A DNA stretch of 64,000 nucleotides from positions 1,178,001 to 1,242,000 of the forward strand of contig NZ_CP061294.1 of assembly GCF_018687515.1 (NCBI RefSeq), in the 5' to 3' direction. Shown one piece after another: positions 8,433 through 18,636 of this stretch (position 1 is the first letter of the stretch; the number at the start of each line of letters is the position of its first letter). The position numbers were made by a program, and so were the translations under genes. The DNA is from Polynucleobacter sp. MWH-Spelu-300-X4. Its GTDB lineage: Bacteria > Pseudomonadota > Gammaproteobacteria > Burkholderiales > Burkholderiaceae. A model generated the notes under the pieces. The model saw only the letters and a list, made by a program, of their open reading frames with translations, was not told the origin of the DNA and searched no databases.

Positions 8433-11198
8433 CTATTGCCAGCCGTACCTCTTGGTATAAAAATACTTCATACCCTGAGTTAAAACAACATAACCAAACA
8501 ATATGGCAAATAAGGCCAAGAAATAACTCATCGGCAAAGCTCCCATCTTGAAGTAACTTGCTAACGGCCCCATCGGCAAGAATATACCCAAGGCCATAAT
8601 AATGATGGTCATAATAAACAATGCCAAGCCAGGTCGGCTTTCAATGAATGGTATTTTTTTCGTTCGAATCATATGCACAACCAGTGTTTGCGTCATCAGA
8701 CCTTCTATAAACCAACCAGACTGGAATAGCGTTTGATGCTCGACTGTATTAGCCGAGAATACAAACCACATCACACAATAAGTTGTGATATCAAAAATAG
8801 AACTAACAGGGCCAAAGAAAACCATAAATCGACCAATATCTGCAGGATCCCATTTCTGAGGAAGACGCACTAATTCAGGGTCGACATTATCAAAAGGAAT
8901 AGCAATCTGAGAAATATCGTATAGCAGGTTTTGCACGAGCAACTGCATGGGCAACATAGGCAAAAATGGGATGAATGCACTTGCCACCAAAACAGAAAGT
9001 ACATTCCCAAAATTCGAGCTAGCCGTCATCTTGATGTACTTAAGCATATTGGCAAAGGTCTTACGCCCTTCAATAACGCCTTCCTCAAGAACCATCAAGC
9101 TCTTTTCCAACAAGATAATATCTGCAGCTTCCTTGGCTATATCCACCGCACTATCAACTGAAATACCCACATCCGCAGAGCGTAAGGCTGGTGCATCATT
9201 GATGCCATCCCCCATAAAACCAACCACATGACCATTAAGTTTTAAGGTGCGCACAATTCTATCTTTTTGAGCAGGCGTCAGCTTCGCAAAAATATGATGA
9301 TCTTCCACAACTACAGCCAACCGCTCATCACTCATCAGCTCAATATCACCCCCCAATAGGATTTCATCCACATTGAGTCCCACCTCTTTACAAATTTTCG
9401 CCGTCACCAATTCATTGTCGCCAGTCAAAACTTTGACGGTAACGCCGTGGTCTAACAACGCCTTTAAAGCAGGCTCTGTTGATTCCTTTGGTGGATCTAA
9501 AAAGGCAACGTATCCTATTAGCGTTAACTCTGATTCATCAGCGACACCATAAGAGGTCCTATTGCGATCAAATTCTTTAACAGCCACAGCAACGACGCGC
9601 AACCCATTAGCATTCAACCCCGCAGTAACGGATTGAACTTGAGCCAGAATCTCAGGGGTTAAATGAATCTGCTCACTACCACGTCTAACAGAGGTACAGA
9701 TACTTAATATCTCTTCAACCGCACCTTTACAAATTAATATATTTTCCTTGCCATGTTCAGACACGATGACTGACATTCTTCTGCGCTGGAAATCAAAAGG
9801 AATCTCATCGACCTTATGAAAATTTTCAATAGGATTTAATTCAGTTTGCAATTCCGTATGTTCTAAAACTGCCACATCCAAAAGATTTTTCAAGCCTGTT
9901 TGATAAAAACTATTTAGATATGCGTATTCAAGTACTTCTTCAGAATCTTGCCCCCAGGCATCTGTGTGATTAGCCAAGAAAATTTTATCTTGGGTCAAAG
10001 TGCCAGTTTTATCAGTACACAAAACATCCATCGCGCCGAAGTTTTGAATGGCATCAAGTCTTTTAACAATGACTTTTTTCTTCGATAGTGCCACCGCCCC
10101 TTTTGCCAAGGTCGACGTGACAATCATCGGCAACATCTCAGGCGTCAAGCCTACAGCAATAGACATGGCGAATAAGAATGCTTCACTCCAATCGCCTTTA
10201 GTAACACCATTGATTAAAAATACCGTTGGCGTCATAAACATCATGAATCTAATCAACAGCCAAGTGACCTTGTTAACGCCTTTTTGGAATTGTGTTTGCT
10301 CATGGCTGATGGTTGTTAACCCTTTTGCCAAGGCGCCAAAATAGGTGTTATCGCCAGTATTAATAATGATCGCAGTAGCAGTCCCTGAAACCACGTTAGT
10401 ACCCATAAACGCTAAATTTTCACAATCAAGCGGGTTTCTAATAGCGCCCTGTTTGGGATTTGAGAACTTTTCAATAGGCAGCGACTCACCGGTCATTGCA
10501 GCCTGACTAACAAATAAATCTTTCTCTGACAAAATTCGACAGTCAGCCGGAATCATATCCCCCGCAGAAAGAAAAATAATATCCCCGGGGACTAATAGCT
10601 TGATCGGCAACTCAACTTTATTAGCGCCCTTCACATGCAATTGAATCCCAAAATGCTGTCGGGTCTCTTGCAAAATAGATTCGGCTAATTCACGGCGTAG
10701 TACGGTTGCCGTATTACTAACCATGGCTTTCAACGCATCAGCAGCCTTATTAGACTTGCTTTCCTGCCAAAATCTAATAAAGACTGACAGAAATACCATA
10801 CTACCGATAACAATCGTTGCTTTAACATCCTCAGTGACATATGAAATAACTGCTAAAACAGTTAACAAAATGTCAAAAGGAGTTTTATAACAATTCCAAA
10901 GATGCTGCCACCAAGTAATGGGCTTTTCTTCATGAATTTCATTTAAGCCAAACTGAACTCTTAACTCATCAGCCTGAGCATTTGTCAGACCATGTTCATG
11001 AGAACCTAATTTAACGATTAACTCATCAGCAGTAGCATGAGCTGCTTTCTTTAACGAATCGGCAACCAATGGGGGGATGTCTCGACTAACGCCTTCTCTA
11101 CTAAGGTGTTCAAACATCATTAAGCGGCGGAAATGTCTTCCCATCCCATGATTTCTAACGAAACGATTAAAGAATTCAAAAAAGAATGGAAAGCGCAT
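8433..11198 (-). CDS. mgtA: Magnesium-importing P-type ATPase MgtA/MgtB
   Basis: 921 residues from the ATG at 11198 (AAGGTGG upstream); a GTG 9 bases earlier is a weaker choice. It has the P3B pattern: actuator TGES, phosphorylation motif CTDKTGTLTQDK near residue 396, nucleotide-binding KGAVEEIL, hinge MGDGINDAPALR and about ten membrane helices. The protein imports Mg2+ down its gradient at ATP cost, usually under Mg2+ starvation. A leader of at least 180 bases precedes it, with an inverted repeat TGAAAT/ATTTCA at 11238-11253, so leader-based control is possible. Confidence 0.95.
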   Translation of the reverse strand: MRFPFFFEFFNRFVRNHGMGRHFRRLMMFEHLSREGVSRDIPPLVADSLKKAAHATADELIVKLGSHEHGLTNAQADELRVQFGLNEIHEEKPITWWQHLWNCYKTPFDILLTVLAVISYVTEDVKATIVIGSMVFLSVFIRFWQESKSNKAADALKAMVSNTATVLRRELAESILQETRQHFGIQLHVKGANKVELPIKLLVPGDIIFLSAGDMIPADCRILSEKDLFVSQAAMTGESLPIEKFSNPKQGAIRNPLDCENLAFMGTNVVSGTATAIIINTGDNTYFGALAKGLTTISHEQTQFQKGVNKVTWLLIRFMMFMTPTVFLINGVTKGDWSEAFLFAMSIAVGLTPEMLPMIVTSTLAKGAVALSKKKVIVKRLDAIQNFGAMDVLCTDKTGTLTQDKIFLANHTDAWGQDSEEVLEYAYLNSFYQTGLKNLLDVAVLEHTELQTELNPIENFHKVDEIPFDFQRRRMSVIVSEHGKENILICKGAVEEILSICTSVRRGSEQIHLTPEILAQVQSVTAGLNANGLRVVAVAVKEFDRNRTSYGVADESELTLIGYVAFLDPPKESTEPALKALLDHGVTVKVLTGDNELVTAKICKEVGLNVDEILLGGDIELMSDERLAVVVEDHHIFAKLTPAQKDRIVRTLKLNGHVVGFMGDGINDAPALRSADVGISVDSAVDIAKEAADIILLEKSLMVLEEGVIEGRKTFANMLKYIKMTASSNFGNVLSVLVASAFIPFLPMLPMQLLVQNLLYDISQIAIPFDNVDPELVRLPQKWDPADIGRFMVFFGPVSSIFDITTYCVMWFVFSANTVEHQTLFQSGWFIEGLMTQTLVVHMIRTKKIPFIESRPGLALFIMTIIIMALGIFLPMGPLASYFKMGALPMSYFLALFAILFGYVVLTQGMKYFYTKRYGWQ

Positions 11199-11379
11199 AT
11201 TTGCCACCTTATTTATGCATCAATTATTTCAATGTGCTGAAATGAGTATTTCAAATGAATCCCCTAAATTATCCTTTCTTTCAGATAATTTTTCAGAACG
11301 AAACTAAATTTCACTTTCGATCATGCCGAAGATTAATTAACTATAACTAATTAAGAAAATTAGATACCTACTTCAATCA

Positions 11380-11419
11380 GAAATAAAAGAGCCACCTTGA
11401 GATAACCTTTAGGTGGCTC
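11380..11419 (-). terminator. Terminator downstream of kup
   Basis: Stem GAGCCACCT/AGGTGGCTC (11389-11397 with 11411-11419) and, on the reverse strand, a TTTTATTT tract. It lies 38 bases after the kup stop. Confidence 0.75.
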
Positions 11420-11457
11420 TGAGCGCATCTAAGTAGCGCAACGTGATAATGAATTAC

Positions 11458-13395
11458 TTATATCTCAACCTTAGCACCCAACTCCACCACCCTATTCGTT
11501 GGAATAGAAAAGAAATCGGATGGCTTAGCGGCATTTTGATACATCCAAGCAAATAGCTTCTCTCTCCATAAAGCCATGCCTGGGATAGCCGATGGTACAA
11601 CTGTATCTCTGGCCAAGAAAAATGAGGTTTCCATTGGCTCGCAGTTCACCTGATATTGCGTTGCCAATAAATTCATGATTTGGTTGATATCTGGTGTTTC
11701 TTTAAATCCATACATGGCTCTAACCAAATAAATACCGCCACCCATTTCTTTCAAGTTCAGACGATCTTGATCTTCAACATACGGAACATCCCAGACACTG
11801 ATCTTCAAGAAAATAACGCGTTGGTGGAGTACTTGGTTATGTTTCAAATTATGTAGCATTGCTACAGGCACATAATCCACATGAGCAGTTAAAAACACGG
11901 CTGTTCCATTCACTCGTATAGGCTCACTCACCAATAAAGATTTAATAAATGCCTCTAAAGGAATACCACCTTCAACGGCCTTTTGGCGGAGGAGCTTTCT
12001 ACCTTGATACCAAGTAATCAACAATAAGAAGCATAAAGTTCCCAACAAGAGAGGGAACCAACCGCCTTCGGCAATTTTCAAGACGTTGGCAGAAAAGAAC
12101 GCAATATCAACAAATAAGAATAGAGCAATAACAATTGCAACTAAAAAGGAATTCCACTTCCACACCACGCGCATCACAACAGCCGCCAATAATGTAGTGA
12201 TGACCATGGTTGTCGTAACAGCAATGCCATAGGCCGCAGCAAGATTATTTGATTCTTTAAACGCTAAAACCACTGCAATAACTAATACTAGCAACATCCA
12301 ATTAATTGTTGGCATATATACCTGCCCTACTTCTTTATCCGATGTATAGGCAATTTTCATGCGGGGCACAAACCCCAACAGAATCGCTTGGCTCGTCATA
12401 GAGTAGGCACCAGAAATCACAGCCTGAGAAGCAATCACTGTAGCCATCGTGGCAAGCACCACCAAAATCAATACATACGACTCAGGTACCATCAAGAAAA
12501 AAGGATTAGCAATTGCCTCAGGGTGAGATAACAACATAGCACCCTGTCCAAAGTAATTCAGCAACAAACATGGCATCGTTAAAAAGAACCATGCATATTG
12601 AATAGGTTTAATGCCAAAGTGCCCCATATCCGCATACAAGGCTTCAGCACCAGTCAGAACCAAGAACACAGCACCTAAAACAATAAAAGCTTGGAGTGAA
12701 TGTTCCATTAAAAAATTAACGGCATAGATTGGATTAGCCGCATACAAAATAACAGGGTTATCAACGATGTTGTAAATACCCATCGTAGCTAATACTAAAA
12801 ACCAGATGACCATAATGGGGCCAAATAAAACGCCCACCAAAGCAGTGCCCTTTTTCTGGATCAGAAATAAAACCACCAAAATGACTAAGGTAATAGGAAT
12901 AACATATTTGGTAAATTTAGATGAGACGATTTCTAGACCTTCAACTGCCGATAAAACAGAAATAGCCGGCGTGATAACAGCATCACCATAAAACATACAA
13001 GCACCAAAAACACCGAGCATCATAATGACCAACGCTCTTTGGGAGTTTGCTGGCACAGTTCTTAATGCAAGCGCCATCAAAGCCAAAATACCACCTTCAC
13101 CATGATTGTTTGCACGCATCACAAACAAGACATATTTCAAGGACACAACAATTAAGAATGCCCAAAACACCATAGAGATGACACCAAAAACGGCATCTGG
13201 TGAAAAAGGAATACCATGGTCAGGACTAAAGCATTCCTTTAAAGCATATAAAGGGCTTGTACCGATATCACCAAAAACAACCCCAATAGCCGCTAGCATC
13301 AAAGCTGGCAAGCTACCCTTTGATTGATGATTACCTTTAATCTCAATCGGGCGAAGAATTTTTGACTGGGAATATTCGGGATTACTAAGAGCCAT
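11458..13395 (-). CDS. kup: KUP-family potassium uptake protein
   Basis: 645 residues, close to E. coli Kup (622). The N-terminus has the family motif [17 protein letters not shown], then twelve hydrophobic helices including GGEGGI-like [11 protein letters not shown], and a cytoplasmic tail of about 190 residues. It is a secondary K+/H+ symporter in the inner membrane. Monocistronic, with its own terminator and no clear Shine-Dalgarno before the ATG. It sits beside mgtA, so this region handles two major cations. Confidence 0.95.
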   Translation of the reverse strand: MALSNPEYSQSKILRPIEIKGNHQSKGSLPALMLAAIGVVFGDIGTSPLYALKECFSPDHGIPFSPDAVFGVISMVFWAFLIVVSLKYVLFVMRANNHGEGGILALMALALRTVPANSQRALVIMMLGVFGACMFYGDAVITPAISVLSAVEGLEIVSSKFTKYVIPITLVILVVLFLIQKKGTALVGVLFGPIMVIWFLVLATMGIYNIVDNPVILYAANPIYAVNFLMEHSLQAFIVLGAVFLVLTGAEALYADMGHFGIKPIQYAWFFLTMPCLLLNYFGQGAMLLSHPEAIANPFFLMVPESYVLILVVLATMATVIASQAVISGAYSMTSQAILLGFVPRMKIAYTSDKEVGQVYMPTINWMLLVLVIAVVLAFKESNNLAAAYGIAVTTTMVITTLLAAVVMRVVWKWNSFLVAIVIALFLFVDIAFFSANVLKIAEGGWFPLLLGTLCFLLLITWYQGRKLLRQKAVEGGIPLEAFIKSLLVSEPIRVNGTAVFLTAHVDYVPVAMLHNLKHNQVLHQRVIFLKISVWDVPYVEDQDRLNLKEMGGGIYLVRAMYGFKETPDINQIMNLLATQYQVNCEPMETSFFLARDTVVPSAIPGMALWREKLFAWMYQNAAKPSDFFSIPTNRVVELGAKVEI

Positions 13396-13597
13396 AAAGT
13401 AGTCATTTTGTTTAGATGAAGTATCTTAAAGCCAAATGACTACAATTAGCAAAAATACAGCACCAAAATAGTGCTGTATTTATTGATATAAGCTTCAGCT
13501 AAGAAATATTTGAAGGATTTAAATAAGTAGCTTGCAATCCCTGCCTTGGCCACTTGATGGCAAATAATAGCCATAGGTCACTATGACTAATACTGAA

Positions 13598-13613
13598 TGT
13601 TCCATTCGGAACA
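13598..13613. repeat. Palindrome copy a (TGTTCC-N4-GGAACA)
   Basis: TGTTCCATTCGGAACA, extended to a 22-base inverted repeat GAATGTTCC/GGAACATTC (13595-13616). Related 16-bp palindromes occur at 15526, 20082, 26096 and 33600. This is the only copy found outside the island, in the kup upstream region. Confidence 0.75.
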
Positions 13614-13669
13614 TTCCTGGAATGCCAGGACTCCCGACAAATCCATGCCTAAAACATAAATGAAACACC

Positions 13670-13693
13670 AAAAAAAGCCCGCCGAAGCGGGTT
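13670..13693 (-). terminator. Terminator of the DUF4118-like membrane gene
   Basis: On the reverse strand a GC-rich stem (AACCCGC/GCGGGCT) with a TTCG-type loop is followed by TTTTTTT. It lies about 75 bases after the stop at 13767. Confidence 0.85.
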
Positions 13694-13766
13694 ATATTTT
13701 TGACTAGCAGTAAAACAACAGATTTGCTGAGATGGATGGCTAATTAACATTACTCATTAAAGTAAA

Positions 13767-14234
13767 CTAATTCTCTTTTTGTTCAGTTTTAGCAGCATAA
13801 ATAATCGCCCTCAACTCTTCATCATTTTCAACCAATAATTTGAAGCGACTCTCCGAGACTCGTTGCAATAGAACTGATTGGTACTGCTCTCTTCTGAGCT
13901 TTTCAAAAAAGATAGCCGTTAAAAAAGAAATGATAAAAAAGACGATTTGATCAGTAACATCTGTATCAATCGCTTTATCAATGCCCTCAAATGGCTCAAT
14001 AAAATAATAAAGGGATACAGGGATACTGATTAATAAAAAAACAAATGATGGCCAGAATCCATAAAAATAGGCCAACACAATACAGTTGATAGAAAACAAT
14101 AAACTTGGGAAATGCTCACCTAGTAGAGGATGTAAATAAAACCTAAACCCAAAGGCAAGGCAAAATCCAACCACACCCACTAAATAGGCTTTGTAATCAG
14201 GCGGATCCCAACGCTTACTATTTTTAATTTCCAT
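13767..14234 (-). CDS. Membrane protein with DUF4118-like four-helix domain
   Basis: 155 residues: four hydrophobic helices (about 17-35, 40-55, 58-77, 92-108). The pattern LLFSINCIVLAYFYGFWPSFVFLLISIPVSLYYF in two adjacent helices resembles the KdpD-type DUF4118 sensor region. The tail SESRFKLLVENDEELRAI looks like the first few residues of a PAS domain, after which the protein simply stops. It may be a sensor protein truncated before its PAS and kinase parts, or a stand-alone module. Function unknown. Confidence 0.6.
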   Translation of the reverse strand: MEIKNSKRWDPPDYKAYLVGVVGFCLAFGFRFYLHPLLGEHFPSLLFSINCIVLAYFYGFWPSFVFLLISIPVSLYYFIEPFEGIDKAIDTDVTDQIVFFIISFLTAIFFEKLRREQYQSVLLQRVSESRFKLLVENDEELRAIIYAAKTEQKEN

Positions 14235-14324
14235 AATTTGTTTCCAAGATTTTTTTATTTCTTAGTTGATAATAAACTCAATCAATTCAGTTGTTGCAAC
14301 CACATAGTTATAAGAACCATATAA

Positions 14325-15179
14325 GTGACATTATTTAAACAAGCTAATGCCAAGCATGCTGTTGTATTAATACACGGCTTGTGTGGCACGCCCATGGAAT
14401 TAGGATCTATCCCTAAAGCGCTCAATGATGCAGGCTACCATGTTCACACATGCAATATCACTAACTATACGGCAACATCTCTAGACAAGACCCAATCAAT
14501 TGATTGGAACTTATGGCATGAATACGTTGATGAGGCTATCTCTCAACTATTAGAATCCTATGAAACAGTCTCATTATGCGGCTTAAGTATGGGAGCAACA
14601 CTGGCCCTAGCTGTAGCATCAAAAAGAGATGATATTAATTCGATTGCTTTACTATCCCCCGTGCTGCGATATGACGGTTGGGCAATTAAATGGTACGAAA
14701 ATTTAATGTTGATTCCTTATTTGCTAGGCATACGTCATTGGTCCTATAAAGAATCCGAGCCTTTTGGCATAAAAAATATTGAACTACGTCGACGCGTCAT
14801 TAAGAGCTTGGAAAAGGATGGCGTATCTCAAGTCGGCGCAGCAGAAATATCAGCACGTCATCTTTATACAGCGCAGAAAATGATGAAGCAGGTCAGAAAT
14901 TCGCTAGAAGATGTTGCTACAGATGTTTTGTGTATTCATGCAATTGACGATGAAACTGCTGCACCAAGAAACACCGAAGAAATTATGGCGAAAATTTCTA
15001 GCGAAACAAAAAAAGTTGTCTGGCTAGGCGACTGTTATCACATTATCACTGTCGATAATGAACGTGAGATTGTCACCAACGAGGTATTACGATTTATTCA
15101 AAAATCTATCAAATCTCATGAAAATGAAATTAACTATCGAAAAGTCTCTAAACGATCGATGTTAAAAGATAGAAGGTAA
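14325..15179 (+). CDS. Alpha/beta hydrolase (carboxylesterase/thioesterase-like)
   Basis: 284 residues from a GTG start. HGLCGTPMEL forms the oxyanion-hole segment, GLSMGA the nucleophile elbow (Ser near residue 88), DDETAAP the acid and CYHIITVDNE the histidine, so the catalytic triad is complete. It resembles Est30/EstD-type carboxylesterases. No signal peptide, so cytoplasmic. The last 25 residues are basic and lie beyond the fold. Substrate unknown. Last flank gene before the island. Confidence 0.8.
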   Translation: MTLFKQANAKHAVVLIHGLCGTPMELGSIPKALNDAGYHVHTCNITNYTATSLDKTQSIDWNLWHEYVDEAISQLLESYETVSLCGLSMGATLALAVASKRDDINSIALLSPVLRYDGWAIKWYENLMLIPYLLGIRHWSYKESEPFGIKNIELRRRVIKSLEKDGVSQVGAAEISARHLYTAQKMMKQVRNSLEDVATDVLCIHAIDDETAAPRNTEEIMAKISSETKKVVWLGDCYHIITVDNEREIVTNEVLRFIQKSIKSHENEINYRKVSKRSMLKDRR

Positions 15180-15331
15180 ATATCGTAATTCCCGACACCT
15201 CATTAAGAGTTGCTGATAGTCAGTAGGATTTCGCACCGTGATCTCATGATTTCGATAATCATGCGCAGCTGAAAATATTTATTACCTTGAGAGTTTTATT
15301 TGAGGGTTTAGCTCACCGAGCCAGACAGGCT

Positions 15332-15376
15332 TGGCCTGCCCAGCACGATTCGAACGTGCGACCTACGCCTTAGAAG
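15332..15376. repeat. Left attachment site (attL), tRNA-Arg 3' fragment
   Basis: Identical over 45 bases to 33771-33815, covering the anticodon loop, T arm, acceptor strand and CCA of tRNA-Arg. No D arm or 5' half is present, so it is not a functional tRNA. A short forward reading frame across it (MACPARFERATYALED) is an artefact of tRNA sequence. Confidence 0.88.
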
Positions 15377-15466
15377 ACATAAAAACATTGCAATTCAACA
15401 ACTTAGACAATAGCGTACAGTACCGCAAATCTGATGTTATATATGCGGCAAGGCTTGCGGAGCTAT

Positions 15467-15541
15467 ATGGCTCTCAAATAAATCACGTGTGGCATCGACA
15501 GTTATTGAATTAATTAGTTAGATGTTGTTCCAAATGGAACA
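15467..15541. repeat. Palindrome copy b with conserved 5' segment
   Basis: TGTTCCAAATGGAACA at 15526-15541 is preceded by ATGGCTCTCAAATAAATCAC and GACAGTT, both also found before copy c near 20045. Relative to copy c there are about 20 extra bases between GACAGTT and the palindrome. Lies between attL and the AbiH-like gene. Confidence 0.7.
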
Positions 15542-15600
15542 GTAAGTTAACGTCAGAATTCCTGATGTTTCTGACGTTAATAAATTTATGTAACTTTCAT

Positions 15601-16449
15601 TTACTTGTAAATTACACTAACCGCCTGCTTAAACTCTGCCAATCTACTATTAGTCAAACTATCAATTCGCTCATTAATTCGTTCTTTACATGCATCAATA
15701 TTTACCGAATCAAGGTACAAAAAAACTTCTTGCTTAGCATTAATTGGATTAATTTCGGTAGTCATAACTTCATCAAAATATCTAGAAAAATGAATTTCAT
15801 CACTCTCACCTAAGGAATGACCAAACAAGTGAATTTCATCCGCCCCTATAAGTTCATCACTAATTCTTGTTGTCGAATAAAAGAGATCACCATGTGATTT
15901 CTTTGCATATGTAAATTTTGATGGAATCAAAATATCAGCATAATTCTCAACCCCATAAATAATTTGGCCATCATCAATAGAGCCATGCACTTTAATATGC
16001 TCTACCCCGTTTTTTTGAGGTAAATATTTCAATATATTGCTCACAGTATTTGTATAGTTGAAATCAAATATTTTTATGCTGCGGTAATCAGAAGACAATA
16101 AATCTTTGATCATTTGAAAAGACCTAACCGAATCATCAAACTTCGATTTCCTATGAATCTGAATACCCTCAATATATTTTTTTAAGAGCCTCGAAACTTG
16201 CATATAGTTTCTTTTTATATCTCTCTGCCTACCTTTATTTTCAGCTAATTTAGCTTCACGAGCGATAACTTGAGCCAAGGCCATTTCCACATCACACCAA
16301 TTCTCGCCTTGATTTTTTGCGGCCTGAATGATTGCATTTTGAGTATCCACTCCAGGCTGAACACCATCCTCTAAAAAGTGGCTATACGCAGTCCTTAACC
16401 CTTGGTCTAAGTCAAAGCCATTTCCAATAATGACCACTTTAGTACGCAT
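15601..16449 (-). CDS. AbiH-family abortive-infection-like protein
   Basis: 282 residues from the ATG at 16449 (GGAG 6-7 bases upstream). Motifs in order: GNGFDLDQGL at the N-terminus, FDFNYTNT in the middle, KVHGSIDDGQIIYGVE, and FGHSLGESDE. These match the AbiH family, named for a Lactococcus phage-exclusion protein. The N-terminal GNGFDL and the late GHSL..D look like a nucleotide-binding or Sir2-like Rossmann scaffold; the biochemical activity is not known. Divergent from the PIN-GNAT operon, with a shared 293-base intergenic region. Confidence 0.82.
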   Translation of the reverse strand: MRTKVVIIGNGFDLDQGLRTAYSHFLEDGVQPGVDTQNAIIQAAKNQGENWCDVEMALAQVIAREAKLAENKGRQRDIKRNYMQVSRLLKKYIEGIQIHRKSKFDDSVRSFQMIKDLLSSDYRSIKIFDFNYTNTVSNILKYLPQKNGVEHIKVHGSIDDGQIIYGVENYADILIPSKFTYAKKSHGDLFYSTTRISDELIGADEIHLFGHSLGESDEIHFSRYFDEVMTTEINPINAKQEVFLYLDSVNIDACKERINERIDSLTNSRLAEFKQAVSVIYK

Positions 16450-16742
16450 AGACAGCTCCAAGATTCATCTTTAGAACTAAATCTTTAGTGGTTTTGCAGA
16501 TTTTAAGTGATAGCATATATGTAATTTTTAGATATTTTCTGTATATTGTAAGTATTTTTCGTGCCATTACTCGCCAATCAAATAAAATCCAAGTGCCACG
16601 TTTCGAAGCACTTAAATCACAATGGAACGTAAGCCATATCAGGAGTGCACACATGAAATTCAATAAATAATGCGATCTGTAAGACTTGCCCTCTGATGAC
16701 AAAAATACTTCCCCTAAACATCAAGCACATGAAGATCCTTAA
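16450..16742. other. Divergent promoter region between AbiH-like gene and PIN-GNAT operon
   Basis: 293 AT-rich bases. On the forward strand a 16-codon frame, MTKILPLNIKHMKILN, runs from ATG 16696 to a TGA at 16744-16746, overlapping the TTG start of the next gene. It could be a leader peptide or the displaced N-terminus of that gene. A reverse reading frame at 16439-16702 has no coding character. Confidence 0.4.
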
Positions 16743-18212
16743 TTGACTTTAAGACTTAGATTTATTCTTGATACAAATATCCTGATACCCCTTCAGGACT
16801 CAAACCATTTCCTCGAACAAAGTTTGGCTAACTTTGTTCGCCTGGCAAATACAGGTGGACATCAACTCTTATATCATCCTGCAACTATTGAAGATTTCCA
16901 AAGAGACTCTGATATTGAAAGGCGCAATAGAAATTTACAGCGAGTCACCCAATATACTAAATTAGACAATCCAGCGCCATGCCCTTGGAACACTTCAGTT
17001 ACTTCCGCAAATGATGCTTGCGATAATGAAATTTTGTATGCCCTAGCATGCGATGCAGCACATGCTCTAGTTACCGAAGATAAAGGGATACATGCGAATG
17101 CTCTAACTAGAGGATTGCAAAGTCGTGTTTACAGCATACAAACAGCTGAAGATTGGCTCAAGAGACTTCACGAGCCAACAGCCATCCATTTACCAAACAT
17201 TGAAGATCTCCCCTTACACCGCATCATCCCAACTCTTGACCAACCATTTTTTGACAGCCTCAGAGAAGGATATGGTGGATTTAATGACTGGTTTAGAGAA
17301 AAAGCCAGGGAAAATCGTCGAGCCTGGACGTATTGCGATGAAAGCAAAAATTTAACTGCACTTTGCATCTATACAATTCAAACCAATGAAAAAATAAATG
17401 AAGACGGTGAAATCCTTCAAGGAAACTCATTAAAGCTATGCACATTCAAAGTTGCTGAAGAAGCGAGAGGAAAGAAAATCGGGGAGCTATTTCTCAAGGC
17501 TTCGTTTAAATATGCCACCGAAAATCGATGTGAGTTTATCTTTATTCACGCAAATTCCATAAAGCACAATTTCCTTATTCGCTTGCTTGAAGACTTTGGC
17601 TTTGAAGCTCAAGGATCATATAAAGGCGATCAAGTTCTTGTGAAAAAACATCCAATTAACCCGCCAAAAAATCAGGATTTGGAGCCACTCGAATACGCAA
17701 AATTATATTTTCCGCACTTTAGATCTGACTCAGAAATACAAAAATTTATTGTTCCAATTAAACCCGCATTTCACGCAATTCTTTTACCAGACTTTAAGGC
17801 ACAACAAGGTCAGCTTTTTAACAACTCAAGCAATATTGGCAATGCTATTAAATTAGCTTATCTTTGTCATGCCCAAACTAAATCTATACAAGAAGGCGAT
17901 ATTTTGCTCTTCTATAGAACTGAGGATGAAAAGGTATTAACAAGTATTGCTGTTGTAGATAAATTCCAAGTTCTTGCAGATGCTTCAAAAATTGCGAGCA
18001 TGGTTAGCCGGCGTACTGTCTATAGCCAATCAGAAATCGAAGCTATGGCAGAAAAAGAAACCAGAGTAATATTATTTAGACTTATAAGGCACTTAAAACA
18101 CCCTATTCCATATTCAAATCTTCAATCTCAATGCCATATTCAAGGCCCATTTCAATCCATTAGAAAAATTAATGACGACCAATTTAAAAAAATTCTTCAA
18201 TCAGAGAGATGA
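16743..18212 (+). CDS. PIN nuclease - GNAT acetyltransferase - EVE/ASCH-like fusion protein
   Basis: 489 residues. Residues 5-140 look like a PIN domain: FILDTN (Asp10), Glu50, Asp94 in CDNE and Asp113 in TED provide the acidic metal site. Residues 190-300 look like a GNAT fold, with the acetyl-CoA loop ARGKKIG and the ending LLEDFGFEAQGSYKGD. Residues 340-489 contain GDILLFYRTEDEKVLTSIAVV, typical of EVE/ASCH (PUA-like) domains that bind modified nucleotides. An in-frame TAA lies immediately before, so the start must be the TTG at 16743 or later, and the PIN domain leaves no room for later. First gene of a four-gene overlapping operon. RNA or tRNA is the likely target, by inference. Confidence 0.72.
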   Translation: MTLRLRFILDTNILIPLQDSNHFLEQSLANFVRLANTGGHQLLYHPATIEDFQRDSDIERRNRNLQRVTQYTKLDNPAPCPWNTSVTSANDACDNEILYALACDAAHALVTEDKGIHANALTRGLQSRVYSIQTAEDWLKRLHEPTAIHLPNIEDLPLHRIIPTLDQPFFDSLREGYGGFNDWFREKARENRRAWTYCDESKNLTALCIYTIQTNEKINEDGEILQGNSLKLCTFKVAEEARGKKIGELFLKASFKYATENRCEFIFIHANSIKHNFLIRLLEDFGFEAQGSYKGDQVLVKKHPINPPKNQDLEPLEYAKLYFPHFRSDSEIQKFIVPIKPAFHAILLPDFKAQQGQLFNNSSNIGNAIKLAYLCHAQTKSIQEGDILLFYRTEDEKVLTSIAVVDKFQVLADASKIASMVSRRTVYSQSEIEAMAEKETRVILFRLIRHLKHPIPYSNLQSQCHIQGPFQSIRKINDDQFKKILQSER

Positions 18213-18636
18213 TAAAGTCATCGTTCTTTCTATTAAACCCCAATATGCCGATCTTATTCTCGCGAAAATAAAAACAGTTGAGTTTCGCAGAACATGGGCT
18301 GCCGAAGATGTCAATACAATTGCAATCTATGCAAGTTCTCCGATTCAGAGAATAGTTGGATTAGTTAAGGTAGAAGAGACCTTAAAGGTAAGGCCATCAA
18401 AATTATGGAAAATATGTTCGGAACATAGCGGAGGCCTAACCAAAAGAGAATTGTTGAATTATTTCAATGGAAAATCATTGTGCAATGCCGTTCTATTAAA
18501 AGATGCAGTTAAATTTAAACAAGCCATAGACCCAAATAAATTTATCGAAAATTTCTACCCACCTCAATCATTTCAATATCTAAATTTAAGCCAAGTAAAC
18601 CAACTTAAAAAATTAATAAGCGATGACAAATCATGA
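18172..18636 (+). CDS. ASCH-domain protein
   Basis: 154 residues starting inside the previous gene (41-base overlap); no later in-frame start exists. VIVLSIKPQYADLILAKIKTVEFRR is the ASCH signature: a beta strand, then G/A-containing helix and the VEFRR strand. IAIYASSPIQRIVGLVKVE forms the next strands. ASCH domains are PUA-like and bind RNA or nucleotides; some are N4-acetylcytidine hydrolases (YqfB), which is notable next to a GNAT acetyltransferase. Its stop overlaps the next start as ATGA. Confidence 0.78.
   Translation: MTTNLKKFFNQRDDKVIVLSIKPQYADLILAKIKTVEFRRTWAAEDVNTIAIYASSPIQRIVGLVKVEETLKVRPSKLWKICSEHSGGLTKRELLNYFNGKSLCNAVLLKDAVKFKQAIDPNKFIENFYPPQSFQYLNLSQVNQLKKLISDDKS

Larger units (their letters stand above)
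13396..13766. other. Intergenic region between kup and a membrane-protein gene
   Basis: 371 bases without a gene. It holds the palindrome copy a and a terminator for the reverse gene at 13767; the kup promoter must lie near 13400-13480. GCCTTGGCCACTTGATGGC just before the palindrome weakly resembles the sequence before copy c. Confidence 0.5.
15180..15600. other. Intergenic region holding attL, palindrome b and a hairpin
   Basis: Contains attL, palindrome b and an inverted repeat AACGTCAGA/TCTGACGTT at 15549-15578 with a 12-base loop. The hairpin lies 22 bases beyond the AbiH-like stop and may end that transcript, though its U-tract is poor. No real gene is seen. Confidence 0.55.

Noticed and set aside
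15331..15513. Forward reading frame MACPARFERATYALED...
   Set aside because: It is translated from the tRNA-Arg fragment at attL; this peptide is a well-known artefact of tRNA sequence and has no ribosome binding site.
16439..16702. Reverse 87-aa frame overlapping the AbiH-like start
   Set aside because: Overlaps the real start and lies in the promoter region; no ribosome binding site.
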